Of a stretch of 64,000 nt of DNA, positions 63,602-64,000 are shown piece after piece. The notes beneath the pieces were generated by a model that saw nothing but the letters and a program-made list of their open reading frames with translations, was not told where the DNA came from and did no database searches. The stretch spans positions 1-64,000 of the forward strand of contig CAWDLZ010000012.1 in assembly GCA_963803265.1 (NCBI GenBank), read 5' to 3'. Within the stretch, counting starts at the first letter, position 1, and each line of letters begins with the position of its first letter. Source of the stretch: CAIKMD01 sp963803265 (GTDB lineage Bacteria; Pseudomonadota; Alphaproteobacteria; ATCC43930; CGMCC-115725). A program made the translations under genes and the position numbers.

Positions 63602-64000
63602 ATGGCAGGCGAGAAACGAGAATTTCAGGCCGAGGTCAGCCGGCTCTTGGAAATCGTCGCGCATTCGCTCTATAGCGAAAAGGAGATTTTCCTGCGCGAG
63701 CTGATCTCCAACGCATCGGATGCCTGCGACCGGCTGCGCTATTTGGCGCTGACCGAGCCGGGCCTCATCGCGGGCGACGCCAATTTCCGGGTCGTGATCG
63801 AGCCCGACAAGAAGAAGCGCACCCTCACCATCGCCGATAACGGGATCGGGATGAGCCGGCAGGACATGATCGAGAATCTGGGCACCATCGCGCGGTCGGG
63901 CACCGCCGCCTTCGTCAAGAATCTGTCCGGCGACAGCAAGAAGGACATCGCGCTGATCGGCCAATTCGGCGTCGGATTTTACTCCGCCTTCATGGTGGCG
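63602..64000 (+). CDS. htpG: Molecular chaperone HtpG (Hsp90), 5' part only
   Basis: The first 133 codons of the bacterial Hsp90, cut by the window end. EFQAEVSRLLEIVAHSLYSEKEIFLRELISNASDACDRLR carries the ATP-binding helix with the catalytic glutamate. IADNGIGMSRQDMIENLGTIARSG holds the DxGxG nucleotide motif, and IGQFGVGFYSAFMVA the glycine-rich lid. The frame is open to the last base. The whole gene should be about 1.9 kb, so about 1.5 kb lies outside. GGGGAACATGG precedes the ATG. Confidence 0.95.
   Translation, partial: MAGEKREFQAEVSRLLEIVAHSLYSEKEIFLRELISNASDACDRLRYLALTEPGLIAGDANFRVVIEPDKKKRTLTIADNGIGMSRQDMIENLGTIARSGTAAFVKNLSGDSKKDIALIGQFGVGFYSAFMVA

Noticed and set aside
1..64000. 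CRISPR array, prophage, integrase or rRNA genes
   Set aside because: No regular repeat-spacer pattern, phage structural gene, integrase or rRNA sequence was seen on either strand. Only one tRNA was found.

Overview
The window is a GC-rich chromosomal segment, almost certainly from an alphaproteobacterium. The evidence is the dapF-mtaB-ftsY order, CarD, a 7Fe ferredoxin, a SUV3-like helicase followed by an S4 protein, long-form dCTP deaminase, a CheY beginning at TTG, and TTAA-N7-TTAAC (CtrA-type) boxes. A 106-bp palindromic intergenic repeat is of a kind I remember from Hyphomicrobiales genomes, but the order cannot be fixed from the sequence alone. No phage, transposase or CRISPR array is visible.

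The most important caveat is sequence quality. About 31 single-base frameshifts fall in about 20 genes, including genes that should be essential (dapF, ftsY). Most look like one extra base, and a few like one missing base beside G or C runs. I therefore annotate these genes across the shifts and do not call them pseudogenes. Two lesions are different in kind and may be real: a molybdopterin oxidoreductase large subunit reduced to 54 codons, and an AHSA1/SRPBCC gene lacking its N-terminal strand.

Layout. 0-3 kb: lysine/peptidoglycan precursor, tRNA modification and SRP receptor genes. 3-10.8 kb: a solute-binding protein, a Pht5-like protein, a secreted phosphodiesterase, an aminotransferase/hydratase pair, an ArsR regulator with a palindromic operator, and dCTP deaminase. 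10.8-17.3 kb: a signalling block with a REC-PAS-histidine kinase, an RpfC-like hybrid kinase with a degenerate receiver and an HPt domain, an HpcH/HpaI aldolase and an RpfF-type crotonase with both catalytic glutamates. Together these look like a diffusible-signal-factor (DSF) locus. 17.6-31 kb: assorted metabolism, a two-gene ChrA transporter, a pentapeptide-repeat protein behind a perfect CtrA box, membrane glycan enzymes, prolyl aminopeptidase, CheY, an efflux pump, an acyl-CoA-dehydrogenase-like flavoprotein and MtgA.

31.4-34.6 kb: a three-gene ABC-2 export operon with a membrane-anchored NEW3 protein. 34.6-47.9 kb: an aromatic catabolism region. A VanA-like Rieske oxygenase faces a tight six-gene operon (pcaD-pcaC-ligI-ligA-ligB-ligC) for protocatechuate 4,5-cleavage. 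Nearby are a MetE-like protein, an AAHS-type importer, tandem ACMSD-like amidohydrolases, an SRPBCC/M20 pair, tRNA-Arg(CCT) and an OFA-type MFS protein. 48-51 kb: nuclease, a phosphatase-fold protein lacking its metal ligands, CarD, FdxA and TerB-like. 51.3-59.4 kb: FkbM methyltransferase, GreB and a surface-glycan block (three glycosyltransferases, a methyltransferase, a DegT aminotransferase and an SDR epimerase). 59.5-64 kb: extensin-like lipoprotein, S4 protein, SUV3-like helicase, bacterial PH protein, and the start of htpG behind a sigma-32-like promoter.
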